DNA of 64,000 nt from positions 496,001-560,000 of the forward strand of contig JAQGEQ010000175.1 in assembly GCA_034620365.1 (NCBI GenBank). Reading direction: 5' to 3'. This document shows, in pieces, positions 62,906-64,000 of the stretch. The notes beneath the pieces are model-generated. The model ran no database searches and was not told where the DNA came from. It saw only the letters and a list, made by a program, of their open reading frames with translations. Numbering within the stretch: position 1 is the first letter of the stretch; each line of letters starts with the position of its first letter. The stretch is from Pegea sp. RAD2-039. Taxonomy: Eukaryota; Chordata; Thaliacea; Salpida; Salpidae. A program made the position numbers and the translations under genes.

Positions 62906-64000
62906 TTGATCAATCGTATTTCTAGATGAATCTTGTACTGATCATGTTATCTAATCGCAAGTTGTAATGAGCATTGACTTATTGCTGGATTTATATTAAG
63001 CTTCAGGTAGTTAAAAATATTTGTAAAATTAAAATCTAATTTAAATTCCAAGAAGAAAAACTTTTTTTTATCTGTTTGTACCGAAAGTTTGTAATTCCAT
63101 CTTTGCTATTTATGGTTAATTTATTTGAAGCTGACAAAAATGCATCTTTTGAAATTTAACCAGCTTTTTCTGTCGTCTTTACAGTTTCTAACTCGATTTG
63201 GTGGTTAAATACATCATTGTTATTTCAAGTTTTTGATTTTTTTAACTTCATTTTGGGCTAACGCCAATTTACAAGTCAAAAAAATTTCAGTCTACAATAA
63301 GAGAGAAAAATTTCTCATCAAAAGTTCTTCTAATTGACAAAGTTATGTTCAAATTTCAAACAGTAAATCTCAAAATTAGAAACAGAAATATTCTCAAATA
63401 TTTTTCACAAATGAATAGCTTTCGCCTTAAAAAGTATCTATTTGTGAAATTTCAAATTTAACAACCTTTAAACAATAAAAGCTTGTTTAGATGTTGATAA
63501 CTAAACCTGTTTCCTTTAAGTCTACAGTCTAAAAAATTGAAGAGTAATATTTTACTGTTTAGTGTCAGAAATTAGTTTTGATGTTGAATAAGGTTGTCTT
63601 CACATATGACTAATGATTTAGGATCATAGACGCAAGTCTTAAGCATTAATGATTCAACTTTTTATTAAAGTGGGACTGAATTTTAAGCAAATGCATTTTA
63701 TAGTTGAAACAAATATTACTGAGAAAGAAAGTTTATTATGCAACTTTTTAATCGATAGTTCTTATTAAATGAAATCATCACATCAAGTTTAAGTAAAGAT
63801 TGCAACAGGTGAAAAAGTTTATACACTAATTAGAAGTTTGTTTATTGGAAAAATAGAGCTGTCAACTATTTTTTTGAAAAAGAGATCTCGAACTAACAAT
63901 AGTCATAGATAAAACAACAGATTAACAAGTTATCAATATTTGTAACAGTTTATTGCTTTTTATTCATTTCCAAATTATTATTTTGTCCTTAAATCTTATA
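62906..64000. other. Downstream flank, nothing recognised
   Basis: This is AT-rich sequence following the FNBP4 stop. It has no open frame of note, RNA gene or repeat that I can identify. It probably includes the FNBP4 3' UTR. Confidence 0.5.

Noticed and set aside
1..64000. Bacterial contamination, CRISPR arrays, rRNA genes or viral insertions
   Set aside because: All recognised genes are intron-bearing animal genes or are flanked by them. No repeat-spacer arrays, rRNA or viral-type genes were seen.

Overview
The window is nuclear DNA of an animal. It is very AT-rich. Its genes are split by GT-AG introns, many only about 50-60 nt long and others of 1-4 kb. All recognisable products are metazoan: a PTK7/Otk-type receptor pseudokinase, PPP2R3C, VPS18, NDUFAF1, SMYD4, an FRMD6/Willin-type FERM protein and FNBP4. 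At five starts a strong 3' splice acceptor lies only 3-39 nt upstream of the ATG. This fits spliced-leader trans-splicing, which occurs in flatworms, hydrozoans, rotifers and other lineages. I cannot name the species. A flatworm-like or other fast-evolving invertebrate is an inference only. Intron-exon structures were assembled by hand from splice motifs, reading phase and, where a family was recognised, its known conserved motifs.

Layout. 1-3926 (+): 3' part of a PTK7-like kinase gene, its 5' end outside or not seen. 3927-19856: about 16 kb with no convincing gene and a few candidate exons. 19857-24035 (-): a 15-exon gene for a 655-residue protein with a ubiquitin-like N-terminus, about four membrane spans and a C-terminal ARM-repeat array, not a family I recognise. 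24046-27381: gene-free. 27385-28734 (+): PPP2R3C in one exon. 28976-33222 (+): VPS18 in 22 exons, only 241 bp after PPP2R3C. 34860-35916 (-): NDUFAF1. 36116-36528 (+): an unresolved possible small gene. 36654-40191 (-): SMYD4 in 14 exons. 40217-44646: gene-free, with a 110-bp element that carries a tRNA-like D-arm. 44647-54952 (-): FRMD6-like FERM gene in 13 exons. 54959-58609: gene-free. 58633-62905 (+): FNBP4 in 14 exons. 62906-64000: nothing recognised.

The genes do not form one pathway. VPS18 acts in endolysosomal tethering, NDUFAF1 in mitochondrial complex I assembly, PPP2R3C in phosphatase targeting, SMYD4 is a predicted lysine methyltransferase, FRMD6 is a cortical Hippo/polarity FERM protein, PTK7 is a Wnt/planar-polarity receptor pseudokinase, and FNBP4 is a nuclear WW-domain protein. 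The items most worth following are the Ubl-TM-ARM protein, the acceptor-next-to-ATG pattern, the PPP2R3C-VPS18 pair and the pseudokinase with a lost DFG motif.
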